Assembly (NCBI RefSeq): GCF_900215335.1
Contig: NZ_OCMT01000003.1
Span: 1-64,000, forward strand
Reading direction: 5' to 3'
Origin: Pedobacter xixiisoli
GTDB lineage: Bacteria > Bacteroidota > Bacteroidia > Sphingobacteriales > Sphingobacteriaceae
DNA length: 64,000 nucleotides
Shown here: piece after piece, positions 1 to 8,157 of the stretch
Layout of the letters: the number at the start of each line of letters is the position of its first letter
Position numbering within the stretch: the stretch's first letter is position 1
Notes under the pieces: model-generated
Told to the model about the DNA's origin: nothing
Databases searched by the model: none
Seen by the model: only the letters and a program-made list of their open reading frames with translations
Program-made: the position numbers and the translations under genes

Positions 1-2
1 AG

Positions 3-380
3 GGACTCGACATTTCTATAGGTGTACTTTCAATAGCACAGAAGTTAAATCTTAGCCAGCAAGAAGCATTATTTTTAGAAAGCCGTCAGGATATATCTAT
101 GGCTATAACTAGTTATCTTTCTGATCAGCAGAATTCGCAAGAGGCAAAGGACTTTGCCAAATGGGCAGTGGGGTATTTGAAGGAGAACCCGAATTCATTT
201 AACCAAGCATTCAAAGATCTCTTAAATGGTGTTTATAATGAAAATTCTCCAATTTACTTGCCGAGTGGCTTTAATGTAGAAGAAGATCAAGCATGGAATG
301 AAATAGAAGATGAGGCTGGGATCATTGCATCTGAAATTTTTCAGCAAGGACTACCAAATAGTGACACCCAACTGGTTTAA
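3..380 (+). CDS. C-terminal part of unknown protein, cut by window edge
   Basis: The frame is open from the first bases of the window to a TAA at 378-380, so this is the 3' end of a longer gene; the ATG at 99 is internal and need not be a start. The visible 125 residues are acidic and probably helical, with no signal peptide, membrane segment or motif that I recognise. The stretch around residues 15-60, with leucines spaced like heptads followed by EAKDFAKWAV, recalls C-terminal regions of large exported Bacteroidota proteins, but that is an impression and not a family assignment. Coding is well supported by the open frame and codon use; function is unknown. Confidence 0.6.
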   Translation, partial: GLDISIGVLSIAQKLNLSQQEALFLESRQDISMAITSYLSDQQNSQEAKDFAKWAVGYLKENPNSFNQAFKDLLNGVYNENSPIYLPSGFNVEEDQAWNEIEDEAGIIASEIFQQGLPNSDTQLV

Positions 381-448
381 GTCTTCCGCAGGGGGACTTA
401 AATCTAACGATGAAACCGAAGACTTCGTCTGGTAATAGTAGAAGTTAG

Positions 449-619
449 GAAATAATTAGCAAAAACAAGCAGGAGCTATATTTCGGTCTGGAGACCTTGG
501 TTTATAAAGAAGATTTAAGTGATCTTTCAGAACACTTAAACCAGAGGGGTCCGCTTGTGCTAATTAGAAAAAAGGCTCAAATGAACGCTTGCGTCCATAG
601 GAAAATTGAGGGGAGTTAA
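449..619 (+). pseudogene. Possible small gene remnant with no start codon
   Basis: After a TAG at 446 a frame runs open for 56 codons to TAA at 617. Its translation looks protein-like (it contains ELYFGLETLVYKEDLSDLSE and later GPLVLIRKKAQ), but there is no ATG until codon 45 and only ATT, ATA, CTG or TTG before it. The same DNA carries inverted repeats: AATTAGC..CAAGC at 454-470 with GCTTGTGCTAATT at 553-565, GGTCTGGAGACC at 485-496, and TTTAAGTG/CACTTAAA at 514-540. It may therefore be a decayed gene or a structured transcript. Nothing else is seen between the preceding partial gene and dapF. Confidence 0.3.
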
Positions 620-630
620 GTGTTTAGTTA

Positions 631-1416
631 TTATAGATTTATCTCACCCTCAAAAACTTTCTCCGCTGGGCCGCATAAAAACACATCAGTAAATTTTTGG
701 CCATCGTAACTGAAATTGATTTCCATATTTCCTCCTAATACAACTATTGGCGTAACCACCTGACCAATCTGATTTTGTTTTTTGGCCATCGCCATCGCCA
801 CCGCCGTTACACCAGTACCACAAGCATAAGTTTCATCTTCAACGCCACGTTCAAAAGTGCGTACAAAAAAGTGGTCTGGCTTTTTCTCCACAAAGTTTAC
901 ATTAATACCATTGGTTTTATAGGTTTCGTTGTTACGAATATTATATCCTTCGGTGTATACGTCCATCGTTTCTAAACCTTCAACTTCTTTAACGTAATGC
1001 GGCGAACCTGTGTTTAACACAAAGGCTTCTTCATCATTATTAATGGTATCTACATCAATCATTTGTAGTTCTACCCAATTGCCTTCTGCTGAAATTTTGG
1101 CATAATGAGGGCCATCCACTGCCAAAAAATTAGTTTCAGTGTCAAAAATTCCTAAGTGCTTGGCGAAGGCTACAATGCATCTGCCACCATTGCCGCACAT
1201 GCTGCCTACATTGCCATCGGCATTGTGGTAAACCATTTCAAAATCGTAACCATCACTATTTAGCAAGAACATTAAACCGTCGGCACCAATACCAAATCTA
1301 CGGTCGCAAAGCTGCGCTACGGCTTTAGTATCAATGTTTTTTAAAGATGCTTCACGGTGGTCTATTAATATAAAATCGTTACCTGCACCTTGGTATTTAT
1401 AAAATTTAATGTTCAT
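631..1416 (-). CDS. dapF: Diaminopimelate epimerase
   Basis: Interconverts LL- and meso-diaminopimelate in the cytoplasm, the step before lysine formation and the source of meso-DAP for peptidoglycan. The 261-residue length is normal for the family. Both signature cysteines of the two-base mechanism are present: Cys74 in MCGNGGRC and Cys199 in ACGTGVTAV. The N-terminal YQGAGNDFILID motif is also typical. The start ATG follows directly on an AT-rich leader without a Shine-Dalgarno run, as is usual in this phylum. It is transcribed alone, divergently from the Do-type protease gene. Identification is firm. Confidence 0.96.
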   Translation of the reverse strand: MNIKFYKYQGAGNDFILIDHREASLKNIDTKAVAQLCDRRFGIGADGLMFLLNSDGYDFEMVYHNADGNVGSMCGNGGRCIVAFAKHLGIFDTETNFLAVDGPHYAKISAEGNWVELQMIDVDTINNDEEAFVLNTGSPHYVKEVEGLETMDVYTEGYNIRNNETYKTNGINVNFVEKKPDHFFVRTFERGVEDETYACGTGVTAVAMAMAKKQNQIGQVVTPIVVLGGNMEINFSYDGQKFTDVFLCGPAEKVFEGEINL

Positions 1417-1541
1417 ATCTTGCTTAAAGTAAATTGTAACAAAGATGGTCTAAAAAAGTCAATAAGCTGTTACGATGGGCTTTAACATTTTTTAACACAC
1501 ATTTAGACGTTAATCTGATACAAATATCGTTCATATGGTAT

Positions 1542-1549
1542 TAAATTTG
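1542..1549 (+). promoter_or_regulatory. Candidate -7 box of the protease gene
   Basis: TAAATTTG matches the Bacteroidota -7 consensus TAnnTTTG and lies about 115 bases before the ATG at 1664. No clear TTG -33 element is seen at the expected distance, so this is only a candidate. Confidence 0.3.
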
Positions 1550-1663
1550 GATAACAGAAACGTAAAAAGTAGTACGCCATAAAAAACATAACACACAATG
1601 GAAATGAAACCGTCAAGAATTTAGATACATGACAGCTTCATTACCTTTAAAAAACAAATAAAT

Positions 1664-3217
1664 ATGACAATGAAAAAAATAGGATTAATTGCTTTGGCTG
1701 CCTCTTTTATAGGTGGTGCAGCTGCAATTGGCGCCTATAAGTTATTAGAGCGCCCAACTGATAGTTTTACACTAGCAGATAGACAAAAGACGATGTTCGC
1801 TAGCAACGTAACAGGTGTTTCTTCTGCCGGAGCTCCTGATTTTGTACAGGCGGCGTCGGCGGTGTCTCCAGCAGTGGTACATATCAAAACAACTTACCAA
1901 GGCAAATCGAGCAGAGGTGGTGGCGGTATGGAAGATATGTTCGAGCAGTTCTTCGGTTTCGGCGGTGGTGGCGGAAGAGCTCAGCGTCAACCGCAGGCAG
2001 CTTCTGGTTCTGGAGTAATTTTAACGCCAGATGGTTATATCGTAACCAATAATCACGTAGTGGATAAAGCAGATAAAATCGAAGTTATTTTGTCGAACAG
2101 ACGTAAAGTAACGGCTAGAGTAATCGGAAAAGATGCCAATACAGATTTAGCGTTAATTAAAGTTGATGCAACGGATTTACCTTACGTAAAAATGGGTAAC
2201 TCGGATAACGTACAAGTTGGTGAGTGGGTATTGGCCGTAGGTTTCCCGTTAGATTTACAAACTACCGTAACTGCCGGTATTGTAAGTGCTAAAGCTCGTA
2301 ACATCGGTATTTTAAACCGCGAAAGTGGTATGATGACCGAAGAAGAGTATGATGAATACAGAAGAACTGGTCAAAAACCTACAAGAACCAATAACTCTAT
2401 TGAGTCATTTATTCAGACAGATGCTGCCATTAACCCAGGTAACAGCGGTGGTGCATTGGTAAATGCTGCTGGCGAGCTGGTAGGTATTAATGCGGCAATT
2501 GCATCGCAAAGCGGAAGAAACGAAGGTTATGGTTTTGCTATTCCCGTAAATTTGGCTAAGAAAATTCTGGAAGATTTCAAGAAATTCGGATCGGTTAAGC
2601 GTGGTTACATTGGAGTTAATTTTGTTGCTTTAGATGCAGACGTTGCCGATGAACTTAAGGTTAAGGAAAATACAGGTTTATATGTGAGCGATGTTTCTCC
2701 GAATGGGGCAGCAGCAGCAGCAGGTATTAAAACTGGCGATATCATTAAAAAAGTAGAAGGAATTGCGATTTATGATTCTCCTGATTTGCAAGAGCGTATT
2801 GGTCGTATGAGTCCAGGTGATAAAGTTGCTTTAACAGTACTTAAAGCTGATGGTTCTACTAAAAATATCAACGTAACTTTAAAAGGTGAAAGTTCTGTAG
2901 CCATTGCAAAAGCAGATGTTAGTAAATCTACTGGTGCTAGTATCGGCAAGTTAGGTGCAAGTTTTGCTCCGGCAACTGCTGCCCAAAAAGCTAAATATGG
3001 CATTAAAAGCGGAGTAGTGGTAACTGATGTGGTTGCAGGTCAATTGTTTGATTACTGGGGCGTTAAGAAAGGTCTAGTCATTACCAAAGTAAATGGTGTA
3101 GATGTAAATAGCGTTGCAGATATTGAGAAAGCATTGCCAACGTCTAGAGATGGTAGAACAACTATCGCTGGTGTTAGTGATGAAGGTTCGGTTACTTTCT
3201 CTTTTAACGGAAACTAA
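1664..3217 (+). CDS. Do/HtrA-type periplasmic serine endoprotease
   Basis: Degrades or refolds damaged proteins in the periplasm. Residues 1-30 hold a basic start and one hydrophobic segment (signal or anchor). The trypsin-like domain follows, with catalytic His131 (TNNHVV), Asp161 (NTDLALIKV) and Ser261 (NPGNSGGAL). A glycine-rich loop with an EDMFEQFFG segment at 89-105 matches the LA-loop region of DegP/DegQ. Two PDZ domains follow at about 310-405 and 425-515. The 517-residue length is usual for the family. The first ATG is used here; the ATG two codons later (MKK) is equally possible. A strong terminator follows at 3240. DegP cannot be told from DegQ by sequence alone. Confidence 0.95.
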   Translation: MTMKKIGLIALAASFIGGAAAIGAYKLLERPTDSFTLADRQKTMFASNVTGVSSAGAPDFVQAASAVSPAVVHIKTTYQGKSSRGGGGMEDMFEQFFGFGGGGGRAQRQPQAASGSGVILTPDGYIVTNNHVVDKADKIEVILSNRRKVTARVIGKDANTDLALIKVDATDLPYVKMGNSDNVQVGEWVLAVGFPLDLQTTVTAGIVSAKARNIGILNRESGMMTEEEYDEYRRTGQKPTRTNNSIESFIQTDAAINPGNSGGALVNAAGELVGINAAIASQSGRNEGYGFAIPVNLAKKILEDFKKFGSVKRGYIGVNFVALDADVADELKVKENTGLYVSDVSPNGAAAAAGIKTGDIIKKVEGIAIYDSPDLQERIGRMSPGDKVALTVLKADGSTKNINVTLKGESSVAIAKADVSKSTGASIGKLGASFAPATAAQKAKYGIKSGVVVTDVVAGQLFDYWGVKKGLVITKVNGVDVNSVADIEKALPTSRDGRTTIAGVSDEGSVTFSFNGN

Positions 3218-3239
3218 TTACAACACACAATATAATTTA

Positions 3240-3270
3240 AAAGGGTACTCGTTTCGGGTATCCTTTTTTA
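3240..3270 (+). terminator. Rho-independent terminator after the protease gene
   Basis: A 12-bp stem (AAAGGGTACTCG with CGGGTATCCTTT, two G-T wobbles) with a TTT loop is followed by a T run, 23 bases after the stop codon. Confidence 0.85.
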
Positions 3271-3296
3271 TGTTTAGAAGCACAGTGCCAGCTTGG

Positions 3297-3423
3297 CTTC
3301 GGTTAGCTCTATCCCGCTTTTGGCTTTAGTCCTCGGTTGCTTCGCTAAGGCACTAACGCTCTCACGCTCTCACTCTCGCTGCCCTGCGGGCTATCGCCTG
3401 CAATCTGGGCTATTTTACAACCC
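3297..3423 (-). repeat. Intergenic repeat family, copy 1
   Basis: Read on the minus strand it begins GGGTTGTAAAATAGCCCAGA and ends AAAAGCGGGATAGAGC...CGAAG. The ends match the other copies at 16682, 19227, 23831, 55200 and 59511; the centre is GC-rich and different. It fills most of the 298-base gap between two convergent genes. The remaining 3424-3515 shows nothing recognisable. Confidence 0.7.
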
Positions 3424-3515
3424 GTTCAGCTCACTATTTCCCTCACTTCTTACAGTTGCCTAAGCTTGAGTTAAAGCATTTATAGGTTTGGCAGTTAATG
3501 GTGAAATAAGTGGAG

Positions 3516-4466
3516 TTACGATAATTCTGTTATTTGTTTTAAAAGCATGTGGTAATGCTTAATCACTTCGCCATGCTTTATCTCATAATCAATTTTCTCA
3601 TCTCCATTAAATACCACCGATGCATCTTTACTGTGTGTTCCTAGTCTCGATAGAATTGGCTCTGCCACTGAAGCTTCTTTGAGCACTTTTTCATAAAAGT
3701 CGAAGAGCATTTCTTTAACGCCAAAAGAATAGTCGTAGAAATAGTTTAAAAGATCCTTTTTTTGCAGTACATCAATATATTTAAGGTAAAAGTTGTCTAT
3801 TACTAATTCTGTATAGCAGTTAAAATCTTGATAGTGTTTTTCTGTTACGTTAATTTTTAGCAGAGAAGGATTTACATAGCCAGGGATAGCATGTATACCT
3901 CTTCTTTTAATATGAGAAGTAACAATTGCCTCGGGTTCTCTACTTAGAAAATAAAAAGGTGTTTCGGGAAACCAATTGCGTAATTGCTCATAAAAATGAA
4001 TGTGCCAGCTGTCTAATTTAATAAAGTACCTTTCGTAACTCGTTGTTCTGTTTTGCCCGTACCATGCAATAACTTTCTTAAATAGTTCTTGTATTTGTTC
4101 ATCACTGATATGCTCATCAAATTCTTGCATCCTTAAAACTTGATCAAAAATGGGCGCTTCTGGCACAACAATGTGTTTCTCATCTACAGATAAAGCTTGT
4201 GATAAAAGCGTAGAACCACATCTGGAAACATGAAAAATAAAAGCATTGACAGGAACACTTTTTAAGGGTAGTGGTATATCTAGTAATACACTTACATTTG
4301 TGCAGGAAATATACCTATTTGAGCCTTTTTTTATTCTTAGCAAGCTCAGTGTATCATCAAAGAAAGGTTCATTAAAGTGATGTTCCCCGGCGTGTATCCA
4401 CAAGCATTTCCAAGCGCCGTCTTCAAATTTTAAATCGTAGGGTAGCCAATGTTTAAGAAATTCCAT
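3516..4466 (-). CDS. Sulfotransferase-family protein
   Basis: Belongs to the PAPS-dependent sulfotransferase fold by its motifs. The 5'-phosphosulfate-binding loop is at residues 79-89 (HVSRCGSTLLS), and a 3'-phosphate-binding-like segment YFLSREPEAIVTSHIKRRG lies about 85-100 residues later. There is no signal peptide, so it should act in the cytoplasm. The first 60 residues do not resemble the core and may be a substrate-facing extension. Its start overlaps the end of the hydroxylase gene upstream by 14 bases, so the two are translationally coupled and probably act on the same molecule. The substrate is unknown. Some P-loop proteins with this loop do not transfer sulfate, so the activity is an inference. 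Confidence 0.8.
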   Translation of the reverse strand: MEFLKHWLPYDLKFEDGAWKCLWIHAGEHHFNEPFFDDTLSLLRIKKGSNRYISCTNVSVLLDIPLPLKSVPVNAFIFHVSRCGSTLLSQALSVDEKHIVVPEAPIFDQVLRMQEFDEHISDEQIQELFKKVIAWYGQNRTTSYERYFIKLDSWHIHFYEQLRNWFPETPFYFLSREPEAIVTSHIKRRGIHAIPGYVNPSLLKINVTEKHYQDFNCYTELVIDNFYLKYIDVLQKKDLLNYFYDYSFGVKEMLFDFYEKVLKEASVAEPILSRLGTHSKDASVVFNGDEKIDYEIKHGEVIKHYHMLLKQITELS

Positions 4467-5133
4467 ATTCAGTTTTTAGTTTCTCTATTAAGTTGTTGGC
4501 TATTTCTGTTTGGTGAGTTTCTAATTGTGCAATTACCATTAAAACTTGTTCTATTGGCATTTTTTTTTCTGGAGCTTTGTAACCATATTTTTCGAAAAGC
4601 TGATCGCTCCATTCGTTACGTAAACAATCTATCACTAAGTGAATTCTAACAGTTTCTCCTCTATTTTTTACGCTGTGCTCCTTAGAAAAATCCATGTACC
4701 AGCAAGTTCCAGGCTGCAATCTATGGTTTTCGTTTTCCACAATAAAATCAACCTCGCTATTGGTTAAAATTGGAATGTGTATCCTGAAATTTCCATCTGC
4801 ATAACTGCAACCAGGGTCTTTATGCGGCTTAATCTCACTTCCAGGGTATAAAGCTAAAAACCTAACCGTTTCTTTTTCACACTTCCAATCGGCTAAAACT
4901 GTTTTGATATAAGGTAGTTCTTCCAACAATGGTGTATCCTTAAAAGGCTCGTTGGTGTAATTGGCGAAAATGTCTGAAGTGGCTCCAGAAGCAGACCTCA
5001 AAGAAATGCTTTTCCAATCACCTTCGTAATCTTTAGTGTTGAAATGATTTACCCAATCACTGTTTAATGCAATTTGCAGTTCTTGTTCTAACTTGTGAAC
5101 ATCGTAAACGTTGTCGAATTTAATTGCGGCCAA
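4453..5133 (-). CDS. Aspartyl/asparaginyl beta-hydroxylase-like dioxygenase
   Basis: A 226-residue Fe(II)/2-oxoglutarate oxygenase of the Asp_Arg_Hydrox type. The metal site is visible as His104-x-Asp106 (KPHKDPG) and His153 (SKEHSVKNRG), with a 2-oxoglutarate-binding Arg163 in the closing RIHL strand. RIHIPILTN at 117-125 is also family-typical. The family hydroxylates Asp, Asn or Arg side chains or free amino acids; the substrate here is unknown. It is the first gene of a two-gene minus-strand unit with the sulfotransferase and is divergent from a second, PhyH-like oxygenase across a 102-base gap. Confidence 0.85.
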   Translation of the reverse strand: MAAIKFDNVYDVHKLEQELQIALNSDWVNHFNTKDYEGDWKSISLRSASGATSDIFANYTNEPFKDTPLLEELPYIKTVLADWKCEKETVRFLALYPGSEIKPHKDPGCSYADGNFRIHIPILTNSEVDFIVENENHRLQPGTCWYMDFSKEHSVKNRGETVRIHLVIDCLRNEWSDQLFEKYGYKAPEKKMPIEQVLMVIAQLETHQTEIANNLIEKLKTEYGIS

Positions 5134-5235
5134 AATGAGAAGTTGTTACGTTAAAATAATCGAGTTGATTTGCTAAATTAGGCAAGTCTTTAGACAATAG
5201 TACATCTTATTTTTATAAACGCTCAAATTCAATCC

Positions 5236-6195
5236 ATGAATAATACTTTTGATGCTTTTCCTTTTTTGAGTTTTTATCGCTCTAAGAGAAATCCACATGC
5301 CCAGAAATCACAAAATGAAGCTGATTTTCAGGTATTAGAAAGGGTTTTTTTGAATACTTTCGAAGTAGGCTTGTTCGAAGTTTACGAGTTTCTCTATCAG
5401 CATTGCACTAGCGATTTACAGTTTGAGAATTGGTTAATTGATTTAAAGGGCAGAGCTTTCTATGAAAAGAAAAAGGCATTATTTAACGATTGGCACGAAA
5501 ATAAACAAGACGTGGAGGATGACTTTTCTGATACAGCTATTTTAAGTGACGAGCAATTAAGTTTTTGGGAAGCAAATGGCTATCTGCAACTGAACGAATT
5601 TATTACGAAAGAAGATTGCGATGACGTGGTTGCGCTGATTTGTACAACGCTGGGGGTTGATTTAGAATCGCCGGCTACTTGGTACCCACAACATGAAATG
5701 CTACAAGGCCTAATGTTGCAGCTTTACCAGGGTGAACCGATTGAGAAAATAAGGCGTAATGAGAGGCTTTTTGCTGTTTTTGCTCAGCTATACGGTACTA
5801 AAAAGCTAATCGCTAATACTGAGAAAGTAAGTTATAATCCTCCTGAGACAGATAGTTTCCATTTTATGGGCAGCGCTTTGCATTGGGATATAGACTTTAA
5901 TTTAGGGCCAAAATATTATATTCAGGGCTTGGTATATTTAAATGATGTGCCTGCAGATAGGGGTGCATTTTCGCTGGTACCTAGATTTCACAAAAAAATA
6001 GATGATGTTTTAACTGAAGAAAGTCCTGAAGTGGCAATAGCAAGAATAAAAGAAACCGAGAAGGTTGATTATTTAGCTGGTAAAAAAGGCGACTTGATTC
6101 TATGGTTGGAAAAGTTGCCACATGCAGCAACTGCCAATCGTTCTGATTTGCCAAGGTTTGTTCAATATGTAAGCTTTCTTAAACCGATTATATAA
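5236..6195 (+). CDS. PhyH-like Fe(II)/2-oxoglutarate dioxygenase
   Basis: The C-terminal two thirds (about 105-319) fit the phytanoyl-CoA dioxygenase superfamily. His216-x-Asp218 (ALHWDIDFN), the distal His296 (LPHAATANRS) and Arg307 form a complete iron and 2-oxoglutarate site. Residues 1-100 are a helical, charged extension not typical of PhyH. No signal peptide is seen. Its TAA at 6193-6195 is followed without a gap by ATG at 6196, so the broken methyltransferase gene behind it belonged to the same unit. Family members hydroxylate or halogenate lipids, amino acids and peptide natural products, so the substrate cannot be named. Confidence 0.8.
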   Translation: MNNTFDAFPFLSFYRSKRNPHAQKSQNEADFQVLERVFLNTFEVGLFEVYEFLYQHCTSDLQFENWLIDLKGRAFYEKKKALFNDWHENKQDVEDDFSDTAILSDEQLSFWEANGYLQLNEFITKEDCDDVVALICTTLGVDLESPATWYPQHEMLQGLMLQLYQGEPIEKIRRNERLFAVFAQLYGTKKLIANTEKVSYNPPETDSFHFMGSALHWDIDFNLGPKYYIQGLVYLNDVPADRGAFSLVPRFHKKIDDVLTEESPEVAIARIKETEKVDYLAGKKGDLILWLEKLPHAATANRSDLPRFVQYVSFLKPII

Positions 6196-7160
6196 ATGGA
6201 TTACATAACGCAGTTAAAAAAATATAGTAAAGCAATATTAAAGAAGGGGGTTTTCACGAAGAATTAGCTCCTGCAATTACTGGTCTGTCGAATATGCTTT
6301 TTGAAATTACCCAAGTAGGTTCTGAATCTGATGAGGAAAGAAACCATATTCATACGGCAAATGGTAGTGCAATTGGCGTGTTTTGGGCAGCTCAATGTAT
6401 CAAAGAAATCTTCAGAACTCAAAGATTTGTAAGAGGGTTGTTGGCTGATATCAAGGATGTTAGAAAGCTGAAAAGCAAAGAACCGGTACATGTCCTTTAT
6501 GCTGGGACTGGTCCTTTTGCTACGCTGGCTTTACCGATTATGGCTTCATTATCGCCGCAAGAAGTTCAGTTTACGATGTTGGAGATTAACCCTAAAAGCT
6601 ATGAACTGCTACAACAAGTTATAGCCGAATTCGGATTTGAAGCTTACGTATGCCATACAGAAATTACAGATGCCACTGGATGGAATGTTGGAGATAATCA
6701 TATCGATATTGTGGTAAGCGAAACAATGAACAGAGCATTGATAAAGGAACCACAGGTTGGTATTATGCTAAATCTAGCGAGCCAACTTTCGGAATCTGTT
6801 ATTTTTATTCCAGAAGAGATTACCGTTAGCCTACACCAAGAAGATGGTAATAGGGACTCTACAAAAATAGAAGACTTAATGGTTTTCAATAAATATTACA
6901 TGTTCGATATCATTAAGAATAGCGATAAAGGAAATTGGAATTTTGAGGAGAAGATTTTAGATATCGCTATTTCGCCCAATTCTAAATTGCAATATTAAAC
7001 GGAAATAAAAATATATGGAGACAATTTTCTCGGATGGAATAATAGTTCATTGAATCTTCCGGAAAGGCTGAAGACTACAGGGTTGTTAGGTCAGAAAAAA
7101 ATCAGATTTAAATACTCAAGTCTTGAGGTACCAGGTTTTAAATGGGATAGTTTAAATTAA
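6196..7160 (+). pseudogene. SAM-dependent methyltransferase gene, frameshifted and with an in-frame stop
   Basis: The ATG at 6196 directly abuts the stop of the dioxygenase gene. Frame 1 encodes about 20 residues ending KKGVFTKN and stops at 6265-6267. The next frame then reads FHEELAPAITGL into the main 6294-6998 frame. One extra G in the five-G run at 6246-6250 would join them. The main part has a SAM-binding loop, VLYAGTGPFATLALP, then an acidic TMLEINP strand and VVSETMNRAL. After a TAA at 6996-6998 the same frame stays open for 53 more codons (TEIKIYGDNFLGWN, IRFKYSSLEVPGF) to TAA at 7158, resembling the C-terminal beta part of PRMT-like methyltransferases. So two lesions interrupt one gene. 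If the G-run slips, a shortened enzyme could still be made. Confidence 0.7.
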
Positions 7161-7185
7161 CAGCTCAAACGAAATCTTCCCAAAC

Positions 7186-7222
7186 AAAAATGGTCCCAAT
7201 ATGAAATCGGGACCATTTTTTT
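7186..7222 (+). terminator. Rho-independent terminator of the dioxygenase/methyltransferase unit
   Basis: AAAAATGGTCCC at 7186-7197 pairs perfectly with GGGACCATTTTT at 7209-7220 and is followed by more T. It lies 25 bases after the second stop codon (7160) and about 190 bases after the first, which supports the gene having originally ended at 7160. Confidence 0.85.
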
Positions 7223-7386
7223 AAAATACTAGTTAACCTAATTTATGCTGTGCCTGCCCTCCGCGGATAGCCCACTCACAGGACTTTTTTATCTTTCAAA
7301 ACGTTCTCTGTTTTTGTAATAACAAGCTAGCAAAAAATTGGTTTCATTCGTTTAAATTTTTATTAACAAATCAACAATTTTGTTGA

Positions 7387-8127
7387 TTACTTTTTAGTGT
7401 CTGCATAGCCAAATACTTTTTGTAGCAAGCTAGAAGAACGAGCGCCGATATTGTCTCTAATCTTTAACTCTTCCTGCGCTACCTGTACAAACATACCTTC
7501 AATTGCTTTTTCGGCAACATATTGTGTTAAGTTGGTATTCACAGGTTTAACTAGAGGTATTTTATTATAAGCAGCTGCTGCATCCGTCCAGTATTTTGTT
7601 GCGCCAACTTTGCTTAGGCTATTGCTAATTACTGGCGAAAATCTTTCCATCAGCTGTGCTGTAGTTACTCTCTTAAAATAAGTGGTAGCTGCATCTTTAT
7701 TTCCTAAAAGGATATTAGTTGCATCTGTAATGGTCATTTGCTTAATCGCACTTACAAAGATTGGCTTCGCTTCTTTTGCTGCATCTTCTGCTGCACGGTT
7801 CAAGCTTAAAATTACATTGTCAGCTAACGAATTTAAACCTACGCTACGCAAAGTCTTTTCTACTTTTTGAGCTTCCGTTGGAAACAAAATCTTAATGGCC
7901 ATATTGCCAAAAAAACCATCCTTTGCCGAAAGTCTATCTGCACCAGCAGAAGTGCCAATTTCTAAAGCCTGTTTTAAAGCACTGCCAATTTCCAAACTAG
8001 TTGGCGTTCCTTTAGCTCCAGTAGCAACCTGACCTAAAATATTGCCAAGTTTACTTTGGCTTTGTGCATCGCAACCGCTAAAACATAAAGCCGATGCCGT
8101 TAATAAGAATAATCCTGTTCTCTTCAT
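7387..8127 (-). CDS. DUF4197 lipoprotein
   Basis: A 246-residue protein with a lipoprotein signal peptide (lipobox CFSGC, Cys19). It matches DUF4197 along its length, with typical segments GFFGNMAIKILFP and YVAEKAIEGMFVQVAQEE. The function of the family is unknown. It follows the vWA gene on the same strand by 30 bases and may be co-transcribed with it. The 226-base gap downstream (7161-7386) contains only the facing terminator. Confidence 0.85.
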   Translation of the reverse strand: MKRTGLFLLTASALCFSGCDAQSQSKLGNILGQVATGAKGTPTSLEIGSALKQALEIGTSAGADRLSAKDGFFGNMAIKILFPTEAQKVEKTLRSVGLNSLADNVILSLNRAAEDAAKEAKPIFVSAIKQMTITDATNILLGNKDAATTYFKRVTTAQLMERFSPVISNSLSKVGATKYWTDAAAAYNKIPLVKPVNTNLTQYVAEKAIEGMFVQVAQEELKIRDNIGARSSSLLQKVFGYADTKK

Positions 8128-8157
8128 AAAGTATGGTAAATTAAGCTATGGCAGAGG

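Noticed and set aside
775..975. Plus-strand frame inside dapF
   Set aside because: Shadow of a fully supported minus-strand gene, with His/Arg runs from repetitive codons.
5135..5176. 13-codon frame in the divergent gap, considered as a peptide precursor
   Set aside because: Too short, overlaps the likely promoters, and has no leader/core pattern.
7230..7290. Possible further copy of the intergenic repeat near CCTCCGCGGATAGCCC
   Set aside because: Only a few bases agree with the consensus ends; it does not align along its length.
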